Part shown: positions 38,747 through 46,313 of the stretch, in pieces
Position numbering within the stretch: position 1 is the first letter of the stretch
Layout: each line of letters starts with the position of its first letter
Source: Pseudomonas laurentiana
GTDB taxonomy: Bacteria > Pseudomonadota > Gammaproteobacteria > Pseudomonadales > Pseudomonadaceae
Assembly: GCF_014648275.1 (NCBI RefSeq)
Contig: NZ_BMQU01000002.1
Location: 1-64,000, forward strand
DNA length: 64,000 nucleotides
Direction: 5' to 3'
The notes under the pieces: generated by a model
Seen by the model: the letters and a program-made list of their open reading frames with translations, nothing else
What the model was told of the DNA's origin: nothing
The model's database searches: none
Translations under genes and position numbers: made by a program

Positions 38747-39958
38747 TCAGCCGTCAAGGCGCTCGATGATCAGGGCAATGCCTTGGCCCACGCCGATGCA
38801 CATGGTGCAAAGGGCGTAACGCGCCTGGCGCTCCTCCAGTTCAATCAACGCGGTCGTCACCAGGCGGGCGCCGCTCATGCCCAGCGGGTGCCCCAGTGCG
38901 ATCGCACCACCATTGGGGTTGACCCGTGGATCATCGTCGGCGATGCCCAACTCGCGCAGCACCGCCAACCCCTGTGCGGCAAAGGCCTCATTGAGCTCGA
39001 TGATATCCATGTCGGCAAGGCTCAGGCCCGACCGCTCCAATACCTTGCGGGTAGCGGGTACCGGACCAATACCCATGATCCGTGGTTCGACCCCTGCGGT
39101 GGCCATCGCCACGACCCGGGCACGGGCTTTCAAACCATAACGCTGGGCCTCTGCGCGGCTGGCCAGGAGCAGGGCGCAAGCGCCGTCGTTGACGCCGGAG
39201 GCATTGCCCGCAGTGACCGTGCCATTGACGCGGAACGGGGTGCCGAGTTTCTGCAATTGCTCCAGGGTGGTCTCTGCGCGCGGGTGCTCGTCGTGCTCGA
39301 CCAACTTGGGCGGACCTTTGCGCTGGGCAATCTCGACCGCGATGATTTCCTTGGCCAGGCGACCGCGGGCTTGTGCCGCTGCCGTGCGTTGTTGGCTGCG
39401 CAAGGCGAACGCGTCTTGATCGGCACGGGAAATGTTGAACTGCTCCGCGACGTTCTCGGCCGTTTCCGGCATGGAGTCGATGCCGTACTGCTGTTGCATC
39501 AGCGGGTTGACGAAGCGCCAGCCAATGGTGGTATCGAACAGCTCCGCCTGGCGTGAAAAGGCCTGCTCGGCCTTGCCCATGACCAACGGGGCACGGGACA
39601 TTGATTCGACGCCTCCGGCCAGCATCAGTCCGGCTTCGCCGCTGCGAATGGCACGGGCCGCGCTGCCGATGGCGTCCAGGCCTGAGCCGCACAGGCGGTT
39701 CAGGGTGGTGCCCGGCACGCTCACCGGCAAACCGGCCAGCAGGGCAGACATGCGGGCGACGTTGCGATTGTCTTCGCCCGCCTGGTTGGCGCAACCGTAG
39801 TACACATCGTCAATGGCACTCCAGTCGAGCTGAGGGTGACGCTGCATCAGTGCACGTAGTGGCACTGCACCGAGGTCGTCAGCGCGCACGCCACTGAGTG
39901 CGCCGGCGTAGCGGCCAATGGGGGTGCGCAGGGCATCGATGATCAACGCGTCGTTCAT
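38747..39958 (-). CDS. paaJ: 3-oxoadipyl-CoA / 3-oxo-5,6-dehydrosuberyl-CoA thiolase PaaJ
   Basis: 403 residues with the thiolase cysteines in [12 protein letters not shown] (near residue 90) and [10 protein letters not shown] (near 388) and the [11 protein letters not shown] histidine motif. It removes acetyl-CoA in two steps of the lower phenylacetate pathway, ending with succinyl-CoA. It resembles PcaF of the beta-ketoadipate pathway, but the surrounding paa genes decide the assignment. Its ATG overlaps the paaI stop (ATGA). Confidence 0.93.
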   Translation of the reverse strand: MNDALIIDALRTPIGRYAGALSGVRADDLGAVPLRALMQRHPQLDWSAIDDVYYGCANQAGEDNRNVARMSALLAGLPVSVPGTTLNRLCGSGLDAIGSAARAIRSGEAGLMLAGGVESMSRAPLVMGKAEQAFSRQAELFDTTIGWRFVNPLMQQQYGIDSMPETAENVAEQFNISRADQDAFALRSQQRTAAAQARGRLAKEIIAVEIAQRKGPPKLVEHDEHPRAETTLEQLQKLGTPFRVNGTVTAGNASGVNDGACALLLASRAEAQRYGLKARARVVAMATAGVEPRIMGIGPVPATRKVLERSGLSLADMDIIELNEAFAAQGLAVLRELGIADDDPRVNPNGGAIALGHPLGMSGARLVTTALIELEERQARYALCTMCIGVGQGIALIIERLDG

Positions 39959-40395
39959 GCCGGGGTCTCCGAGTTCAGCACGCTACCGCGCACTTTGTAG
40001 GACTTGCCATGAAACAGGGCGATCAGTTCACCCTGCTGGTTTTCAATGCGGACGTCGTAGTTGCCGGTGCGACCGCTACGGCTCTGCTCGATGCACGCGG
40101 CCGTCAACGTGTCGCCAAGTCGGGCCGGGGCGATGTAGTCGATGCTGCAACCCATCGCCACGGTGGCGTCGTTATAGCTGTTGCAGGCAAATGCGAAGGC
40201 AGAGTCTGCCAGGGCGAACAGGTAGCCGCCGTGACAGGTGCCGTGCCCCTGGAGCATGTCTTCACGCACGCTCATGCCAACCCGCGCACTGCCAGGGCCG
40301 GCGGCGAGCAGGCGCATGCCCATGCCCTGGCTGGCCTGGTCGCGTTGGAACAGGGCCTGGGCGCAGCGGCTGGCCAGATCTAGACAATCATTCAT
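39955..40395 (-). CDS. paaI: Hydroxyphenylacetyl-CoA thioesterase PaaI
   Basis: 146 residues, hotdog thioesterase with the signature GHGTCHGGYLFALADSAFAFA near residues 50-70. PaaI hydrolyses phenylacetyl-CoA-derived dead-end intermediates and so recycles CoA. It overlaps paaH at its start by 8 nt and paaJ at its end by 4 nt. The ATG at 40395 gives the standard size; the longer open frame upstream is a shadow of paaH. Confidence 0.93.
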   Translation of the reverse strand: MNDCLDLASRCAQALFQRDQASQGMGMRLLAAGPGSARVGMSVREDMLQGHGTCHGGYLFALADSAFAFACNSYNDATVAMGCSIDYIAPARLGDTLTAACIEQSRSGRTGNYDVRIENQQGELIALFHGKSYKVRGSVLNSETPA

Positions 40396-41905
40396 GGAAG
40401 CGTGCTCCTTCGGCCAGTAGCCGACGCAGTTGCAAAGAAGGACGGTAACGTTCTTCGCCGTAAGCGGCCTGCAGGTTGTCCAGCACCTGGACAACCCGTT
40501 CGATACCGATGGCATCCGCCCAGGCCAAGGGCCCGCAGGGGTAGTTGACCCCGGCGCACATGGCCAGATCCAGGTCCTTGGCGCTGGCAACGCCTTGCAG
40601 CAGGGCGTCCGCGGCTTCGTTGGCCAGCATGGCGACGGTACGCAGCACACACAGGCCGGGGCTGTCCCGAAGGGCGCTGACGGCGATGCCCGCACGGTTG
40701 AACAGGGCGACGACCTGATCGCGGGCCAGCGCGTGGGTGTCCGCTGCGCTGCTGATGGCCAACCGCGAGGCTTGCTGGTAATCAAAGGCGAGGTCGAGCA
40801 GGACCAGGTTGTCCAGGCCCTCCTCACGGGCTCGCTGGCTGGCCAATCGACCATCACTCAGCGCCACGGTGGCATCCCCGACACGCAACAGGCCACTGCC
40901 GGCACGGCGTATCACGCTGATGCCGCTGGCGGCCAATCGCGCGATCAGCGGTTCGAGCAGGCCGCTTTCGCCTTCAACGATCAATTGCTCGACCATGGCG
41001 GTGCTGTGCGCGTCATTCGGTTGGGGGCGTACAGCGCCTTCACGGTAGTCATAAAAGCCAAGCCCGCGCTTGCGACCCAAGTGGCCTGCGTCGACCAACT
41101 CCTTCTGGATCAAGGAGGGTTGAAAGCGCATGTCCTGGTAGTAGGCGTCGAACACCGAGCAGGTGACGGCATAGTTGACGTCGTGCCCGATCAGGTCCGT
41201 CAGCTCGAAGGCGCCCATGCGAAAGCCGCCGGCTTCGCGCAACAGTGCGTCGAGGCTTGCGCAATCGGCCACACCCTCCTGCAGCAGGCGCAGGCTTTCG
41301 GCATAAAACGGGCGGGCCACGCGGTTGACGATAAAGCCCGGCGTAGAGCGGGCCAACACGGGGGTTTTACCCCAGGCGCGGGCGGTGGCCAGGATGCAGG
41401 CCGCCACCCCTGGATCGGTGGCCAGGCCGCTGACCACCTCGACCAGGGCCATTAACGGTGCCGGGTTGAAAAAGTGCATGCCGACGACGTTGGCTGGACG
41501 TTGAAGGCCTGCCGCCAGGCGGGTGATGGATAATGACGACGTGTTGCTGGCCAGGATGCAGTCACTGCGACACAAGCCTTCCAGTTCGCTGAGCAGCGCC
41601 TGCTTGACCTCCAGGTTCTCGACAATCGCTTCGATTACCAGCCCTGCATCGGCCAGCGCTTCAAGGCTATCGGCTGGCTGCAGCCGGGCGATGCAATCGG
41701 CATGAGCGGTGGCAGCCAGTTTGCCACTGGCAACGCGCTTGGCCAGTTGTTGGTCGATCGTGGTGATCGCCTGCGCGGCCGCGCCCGGACGATTGTCATA
41801 CAGGCGTACCGGGTGCCCGGCCTGGGCAGCGACTTGTGCGATGCCGGCCCCCATGGCGCCTGCGCCGATCACTGCGATCAAGGTGTGCGAGTTCAGGGCA
41901 GGCAT
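40388..41905 (-). CDS. paaH: 3-hydroxyadipyl-CoA dehydrogenase PaaH
   Basis: 505 residues. The NAD-binding IAVIGAGAMGAGIAQVA is at residue 9, the catalytic HFFNPAPLMALVEVV region near 145, and a second C-terminal dehydrogenase half is present, as in other PaaH proteins. It oxidises 3-hydroxyadipyl-CoA to 3-oxoadipyl-CoA. AAGGGG lies 8 nt before the ATG at 41905, so I prefer it to the GTG at 41914. Overlaps neighbouring genes at both ends. Confidence 0.93.
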   Translation of the reverse strand: MPALNSHTLIAVIGAGAMGAGIAQVAAQAGHPVRLYDNRPGAAAQAITTIDQQLAKRVASGKLAATAHADCIARLQPADSLEALADAGLVIEAIVENLEVKQALLSELEGLCRSDCILASNTSSLSITRLAAGLQRPANVVGMHFFNPAPLMALVEVVSGLATDPGVAACILATARAWGKTPVLARSTPGFIVNRVARPFYAESLRLLQEGVADCASLDALLREAGGFRMGAFELTDLIGHDVNYAVTCSVFDAYYQDMRFQPSLIQKELVDAGHLGRKRGLGFYDYREGAVRPQPNDAHSTAMVEQLIVEGESGLLEPLIARLAASGISVIRRAGSGLLRVGDATVALSDGRLASQRAREEGLDNLVLLDLAFDYQQASRLAISSAADTHALARDQVVALFNRAGIAVSALRDSPGLCVLRTVAMLANEAADALLQGVASAKDLDLAMCAGVNYPCGPLAWADAIGIERVVQVLDNLQAAYGEERYRPSLQLRRLLAEGARFHE

Positions 41906-41907
41906 GC

Positions 41908-42699
41908 TCAGCACCCCTTGAACACTGGGGTGCGCTTAGCCATGAAGGCGCTGACGCCTTCACGGTAGTCTTCGCTGCGTCCGGCCAGGCGCTGGAGGTC
42001 GCGCTCAAGTGTCAGTTGCTGCTCGAAACTGTTGTCCAGGCTGGCGTGCAGGCTGCGTTTGATCAAGGCCAGGCCGTAGGTCGGCTGAGTGGCCAGGTGT
42101 CGGGCCAGTTTCAGTGCCTCATCACGTAAGTCGGCATCGTCGACACAGCGGTAGATCAAGCCCCACTCTACAGCCTGCTCGGCGCTCAGGCGGTCGCCCA
42201 GCAGGGTCAGGGCCTTGGCCCGGGCCATACCGACCAATCGAGGCAGTGCCCAGGTACCGGCAGAGTCAGGAATCAAGCCAATCTTGCAAAACGCCTGGAT
42301 GAAGCTCGCGGAGCGGGCAGCCAGCACCAGGTCGCAAGCCAGTGGAATGTTCGCGCCGGCACCGGCTGCCACGCCGTTGACCGCACAGATGACCGGCATT
42401 GGCAGCTCACGCAGTGTGCGGATCAACGGGTTGTAGAAACGCTCGATGGAGTCGCCCAGGTCCGGCGCTGCTGCACCCGGTGCAACATTGCGGTCGCCCA
42501 GGTCCTGACCCGCGCAGAAACCACGCCCCTCGGCGGTGAGTAACAGTACCCGCACCTCGCTGCTCTGACGTACCGTCTTGAGGGCCTGGCGAACCTCCTC
42601 ATGCATCAGGGTATTGAAACTGTTCAGTTGTTCGGGGCGATTGAGGCTGAGGCGTGCAACGCCGTCTTCAATGGAAAACAGAATGTGTTCAAACGTCAT
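41908..42699 (-). CDS. paaG: Ring 1,2-epoxyphenylacetyl-CoA isomerase PaaG
   Basis: 263 residues, crotonase family. The oxyanion-hole region is [13 protein letters not shown] near residue 105, and [21 protein letters not shown] is typical of PaaG. It isomerises the epoxide to oxepin-CoA and later shifts double bonds in beta-oxidation. The ATG at 42699 begins the family-typical [13 protein letters not shown]; codons upstream add nothing recognisable. Confidence 0.93.
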   Translation of the reverse strand: MTFEHILFSIEDGVARLSLNRPEQLNSFNTLMHEEVRQALKTVRQSSEVRVLLLTAEGRGFCAGQDLGDRNVAPGAAAPDLGDSIERFYNPLIRTLRELPMPVICAVNGVAAGAGANIPLACDLVLAARSASFIQAFCKIGLIPDSAGTWALPRLVGMARAKALTLLGDRLSAEQAVEWGLIYRCVDDADLRDEALKLARHLATQPTYGLALIKRSLHASLDNSFEQQLTLERDLQRLAGRSEDYREGVSAFMAKRTPVFKGC

Positions 42700-42752
42700 G
42701 GTGGCTGCCTTTGGTTGCAGATCTATCAATGTCGCGAAACGGACGCAGAGGC

Positions 42753-43523
42753 TTACTGGCCGTTGAAGCGGGCTGGGCGTTTTTCCTGGAAGGCGCGAAT
42801 ACCCTCGTTTCGGTCGGCAGTGCCGGCGAGCAAGGTGAAGGCGTGGCGTTCAAAGCGCAGGCCGCTGGCCAGGTCGAGATCCTGTGCCTTTAACAGCGCT
42901 TCCTTGGCCAGGCGTACCGCCAGAGGCGCCTTGCTGGCGATGGTGGTCGCGATCTGCAGCGCGCGTTCGACGGTCAGTTCTGGTGGTGTGATCTCACTGA
43001 CCAATCCGGCCTCCAGCGCACGGCGCGCGCTGATGGGCTCGCCACTGAGCACCATTTGCATGGCCAGTGATTTGCCAACTGCGCGCAGTAACCGCTGGGT
43101 ACCACCGGCGCCCGGCATGATCCCCAAATTGATTTCGGGCTGACCGAACTGGGCCTCTTCGCCAGCGATCAGGATGTCCGCGTGCATGGCCAGCTCACAG
43201 CCGCCCCCGAGGGCATAGCCGTTTACTGCAGCGATCATTGGCTTGGCGAAGCCGGTGATGCGCTGCCAGTAGGCCTGGCGGGGATCGTTGAGCATGCCGA
43301 CGAGGTCGCGCTCTGCCATTTCATTGAGGTCGGCGCCCGCAGCGAAGGCCTTGCGGCTACCGGTCAGCACCACGGCGCGGATGGTGTCGTCGTGGGTGCA
43401 GCGCTCCAGTTCTGTCGCAAGTTCGGCGAGCAGTTCGGTGCTGAGTGCGTTCAGCGCCTGGGGGCGTTGCAGTGTTATCAGGCACACCGCCTGGTGGGAT
43501 TGCACGGCAAGTGTTTGCGGCAT
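42753..43523 (-). CDS. paaF: 2,3-dehydroadipyl-CoA hydratase PaaF
   Basis: 256 residues, enoyl-CoA hydratase. [17 protein letters not shown] (oxyanion hole and first glutamate) and [19 protein letters not shown] (second catalytic glutamate) are intact. It hydrates 2,3-dehydroadipyl-CoA. The open frame continues upstream to 43610, but the ATG at 43523 gives the usual length. First gene of the leftward paaFGHIJK unit. Confidence 0.92.
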   Translation of the reverse strand: MPQTLAVQSHQAVCLITLQRPQALNALSTELLAELATELERCTHDDTIRAVVLTGSRKAFAAGADLNEMAERDLVGMLNDPRQAYWQRITGFAKPMIAAVNGYALGGGCELAMHADILIAGEEAQFGQPEINLGIMPGAGGTQRLLRAVGKSLAMQMVLSGEPISARRALEAGLVSEITPPELTVERALQIATTIASKAPLAVRLAKEALLKAQDLDLASGLRFERHAFTLLAGTADRNEGIRAFQEKRPARFNGQ

Positions 43524-43599
43524 GGCAAGGATTCTCGCAAGGCGGACACGGCCGTTGGCCGGCCTGGTTTTTGGACGGGCCCCAGGGCCGTTTTTCCAG

Positions 43600-43652
43600 A
43601 GTATAGCCATAACGTGATACGCAAATGCAACGCTAAAATAAAATAGCGTGTC
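43600..43652 (-). promoter_or_regulatory. paaF promoter with PaaX-type operator
   Basis: On the minus strand TATACT (43605-43600) is a strong -10; TTGCAT (43630-43625) is a possible -35 with a long 19-nt spacer. GTGATAC at 43614-43620 lies inside the spacer and GTGTC at 43648-43652 follows after 27 nt, the same layout as at paaA. ACGCTA (43630-43635) and TAGCGT (43644-43649) add a local dyad. Probable PaaX control site for the paaF unit. Confidence 0.6.
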
Positions 43653-43746
43653 TTAACTGTGTTTGTTTCTCACTCGATTCGCTGACCATTTCTTCCGATT
43701 TTTCTTGTTGCATGAGTCATTTTCGGGTGTCTGGCGTCGTTTCAAT

Positions 43747-43753
43747 GTGATAC
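43747..43753 (+). promoter_or_regulatory. Third GTGATAC box upstream of paaY
   Basis: The same 7-nt box is found 58 nt before the paaY start. No GTGTC half is seen 27 nt downstream, but TCGAATAA at 43772 is shared with the paaA control region. It may let PaaX regulate paaY-paaX, including itself. The rest of 43524-43810 shows no gene. Confidence 0.45.
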
Positions 43754-43810
43754 AAGAAAGGTGATTTTTACTCGAATAAGATTCCAGCTTTAGACGCGAG
43801 GAGCGTGCCT

Positions 43811-44410
43811 ATGACGTGTTACAGCCTTGATGGACTGACGCCAGTGGTTGATCCGACGGCTTACGTTCATCCCTCCGCAGTGTTAATCGGTGATGTGATC
43901 ATCGGCGCGTATTGCTATGTCGGCCCATTGGCCAGCTTGCGGGGGGATTTCGGCCGGATCGTGCTGGAGGAGGGCGCAAACGTTCAGGACACCTGCGTAA
44001 TGCATGGTTTTCCGGACAGCGACACGGTGGTTGAACGCAATGGACACGTCGGTCATGGCGCGGTACTGCACGGATGCCGGGTCGGTGCCGATGCCTTGAT
44101 TGGCATGAATGCGGTGGTGATGGATAACGCGCATATTGCTGCGCGTTCGTTCGTTTCGGCCGGTGCGCTGGTCAAGGCCGGTTTCAGTTGCCCGGAACAA
44201 TCGTTGGTGCTGGGTTCGCCCGCCCAGGTCAAGCGTCGACTCAGTGATGAGGAAGTGGCCTGGAAGCACGCGGGTACCCGTGAGTATCAGGTACTGGCGC
44301 AACGTTGCATGGCCTCGCTGCAGGAATGCACGCCACTGAGCATGGTTGAGGCCGACCGTCCCCGTATCCATGACAGCGGGTTGCGCCCCAAGTTGGCGGG
44401 CAGTGCCTGA
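43811..44410 (+). CDS. paaY: PaaY hexapeptide-repeat thioesterase
   Basis: 199 residues, left-handed beta-helix protein with imperfect hexapeptide repeats (VLIGDVIIGAYCYVGPLASLRG, then HVGHGAVLHGCRVGADALIGMNAVVMDNA). The gamma-carbonic-anhydrase-like histidines (HGFP, HVGHGAVLHG) are present. PaaY hydrolyses toxic or stalled CoA thioesters and supports PaaX-mediated induction. AGGAG lies 8 nt before the ATG at 43811. paaX follows 77 nt later. Confidence 0.93.
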   Translation: MTCYSLDGLTPVVDPTAYVHPSAVLIGDVIIGAYCYVGPLASLRGDFGRIVLEEGANVQDTCVMHGFPDSDTVVERNGHVGHGAVLHGCRVGADALIGMNAVVMDNAHIAARSFVSAGALVKAGFSCPEQSLVLGSPAQVKRRLSDEEVAWKHAGTREYQVLAQRCMASLQECTPLSMVEADRPRIHDSGLRPKLAGSA

Positions 44411-44487
44411 ATGGCGCCCCGGCTGTGCCCTGAATGGTCATTGCTGACTGCCAGGGGTATATTTCTTATTTTTCGACCGGAACACCC

Positions 44488-45450
44488 ATGTCGTCCCTAG
44501 CGCCGCTCACCCAACTGATCGACCGTTTCCAGCAACAAACGCCCATACGCGCCAGTTCGTTGATCATCACGCTCTACGGTGATGCCATCGAGCCCCATGG
44601 TGGTACGGTGTGGCTGGGAAGCCTGATCCAGCTACTCGAACCCATGGGTATCAACGAGCGCCTGATCCGCACGTCCATTTTTCGTTTGACCAAGGAAAAC
44701 TGGCTAACGGCAGAAAAAGTCGGGCGGCGCAGCTATTACAGCTTGACCGGCACGGGTCGGCGTCGTTTCGACAAGGCCTTCAAACGGGTCTATGCCAGTA
44801 GCTTGCCGGCCTGGGACGGCTCCTGGTGCCTGGCAATGCTCACCCAACTGCCGGCCGACAAGCGCAAGCAGGTGCGTGAGGAGTTGGAGTGGCAAGGCTT
44901 CGGCGCCATCTCTCCGGTGGTGCTGGCCTGTCCACGTTGCGACCGGGCTGATGTGAATGCCACGCTTCTGGACCTCGGCGCGCAGGAAGACACGCTGCTG
45001 TTCGAGACCACTGCACAAGATGTGATGGCTTCAAAAGCGCTGCGCATGCAGGTTCGCGAGAGCTGGAACATTGATGAGCTGGCGGCGCATTACAGCGAGT
45101 TCATCCAGTTGTTCCGGCCGCTTTGGCAAAGCCTTCGCGAGCAGGCGCAACTTGATCCGCAAGAGTGCTTCCTGGCACGTATTCTGTTGATTCACGAGTA
45201 CCGCAAACTGCTGCTGCGTGACCCTCAGCTACCTGACGAACTGCTGCCTGGCGATTGGGAAGGGCGTGCGGCGCGGCAGTTGTGTCGCAATATCTATCGG
45301 TTGATCTATGCGGCGGCCGAACAGTGGCTGGAGGCAGCGATGGAAACAGCCGATGGGCCATTGCCGGATGCCAGTGCAAGTTTCTACAAGCGCTTCGGCG
45401 GCTTGCCAGCCGGCGCAGGGCTGGTCAGCGAAACCGATACGGCAGATTAG
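44488..45450 (+). CDS. paaX: PaaX phenylacetyl-CoA-responsive repressor
   Basis: 320 residues. The N-terminal winged helix-turn-helix (RASSLIITLYGDAIEPHGGTVWLGSL; INERLIRTSIFRLTKENWL) and the PaaX C-terminal domain (SWCLAMLTQLPADKRKQVREEL; LIHEYRKLLLRDPQLPDELLPGDWEG) are both complete. It represses paa promoters and is released by phenylacetyl-CoA. The ATG at 44488 matches the family start; an upstream ATG at 44434 adds an unconserved stretch. Confidence 0.94.
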   Translation: MSSLAPLTQLIDRFQQQTPIRASSLIITLYGDAIEPHGGTVWLGSLIQLLEPMGINERLIRTSIFRLTKENWLTAEKVGRRSYYSLTGTGRRRFDKAFKRVYASSLPAWDGSWCLAMLTQLPADKRKQVREELEWQGFGAISPVVLACPRCDRADVNATLLDLGAQEDTLLFETTAQDVMASKALRMQVRESWNIDELAAHYSEFIQLFRPLWQSLREQAQLDPQECFLARILLIHEYRKLLLRDPQLPDELLPGDWEGRAARQLCRNIYRLIYAAAEQWLEAAMETADGPLPDASASFYKRFGGLPAGAGLVSETDTAD

Positions 45451-45461
45451 CAGGCGCCCGC

Positions 45462-46313
45462 TCAGGTACCGCCCGGGGCAGGCAAGAGGTGCCAGGCCCA
45501 AGGCCGGTAATGCAATTCGAACACTGCCTGCGGATGGCAGTCTGCGGTGGTTTGCGGTGGTGCCGGGTCAGCCTTGAACGGTTGGCCTTCCATGCTGGTC
45601 TGGCGGAATGCTTCACGGATGATGCCGATGTGGCAGGCGAGGGCTGCGGCATACTGCTGGCGGACGAACTCAGGCAGGCGCCCGGTACCCGTGCCGTCCT
45701 GCCACCATACCGTCAGGCCCAGGCTGGCCAATGTATCGAGCCAGTCTGCTTGTACCTTCGGTGACAGCTTGCCAGTGCTGAAGACACTGAGGTGCAAGGG
45801 GCCGTCGGCTTCGTGTATGAAGGCGTGCAGCAGCGTGTGCAGTGCTTCGCGGCGATCGGTCTGCTGGAAATGCAGGTCATCCAGTTCCATCGGCAGGTAC
45901 CAACCGCTGACGGGAAGCGACCAGGTGTCCCGAAGCCGTCGCTGCTGAGCCAGCGATTGACCCAGTTGTGCTTTCCAATAAGCGATCAGCCCAGCACCGT
46001 CCAGTTCGTCGATACGCTGGTAGTAGGCGTCATCCAGGTGCAGGCCGAGTACCAATTGCAGCCCCTGTTCATGGGCGATGCGCAGGCTGTTTGCGAGCCA
46101 GCCCTGGGCGCCGCCAAAGTCTTCGCTACCGTAGCGGCTCCATTGCACGATCAGGGTCTGGCCGCCCCGGTTCACGGTTTCGCGCCAGAGGGTGCGCCAT
46201 TGTGTCGGACTCAGCGCCGCGTCGCGGTTGACCGGCTGGTAGAACACGCGTTCGTCAGCATTGACCAGCAGGCTCAGGATCAGCAATAGCGCGCCCAACA
46301 CATATCGAGGCAT
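45462..46313 (-). CDS. DUF4434 exported protein of the nfr operon
   Basis: 283 residues. A signal peptide (MPRYVLGALLLILSLLVNA) is followed by a DUF4434 domain, a TIM-barrel-like, glycosidase-like fold: QWRTLWRETVNRGGQTLIVQWSRYG, HEQGLQLVLGLHLDDAYYQ and GWYLPMELDD. No lipobox cysteine. Its ATG shares a base with the nfrA stop (TGATG), so it is co-translated. In E. coli the nfrAB genes have a comparable neighbour (ybcH, as I recall). A role in trimming or releasing the exported glycan is inferred. Confidence 0.75.
   Translation of the reverse strand: MPRYVLGALLLILSLLVNADERVFYQPVNRDAALSPTQWRTLWRETVNRGGQTLIVQWSRYGSEDFGGAQGWLANSLRIAHEQGLQLVLGLHLDDAYYQRIDELDGAGLIAYWKAQLGQSLAQQRRLRDTWSLPVSGWYLPMELDDLHFQQTDRREALHTLLHAFIHEADGPLHLSVFSTGKLSPKVQADWLDTLASLGLTVWWQDGTGTGRLPEFVRQQYAAALACHIGIIREAFRQTSMEGQPFKADPAPPQTTADCHPQAVFELHYRPWAWHLLPAPGGT

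Noticed and set aside
43524-43810. Horizontal-transfer scar in the AT-rich paaF-paaY region
   Set aside because: The AT-richness matches promoter and PaaX-type operator elements, and the flanking catabolon is complete and ordered; no integrase, tRNA or direct repeats.
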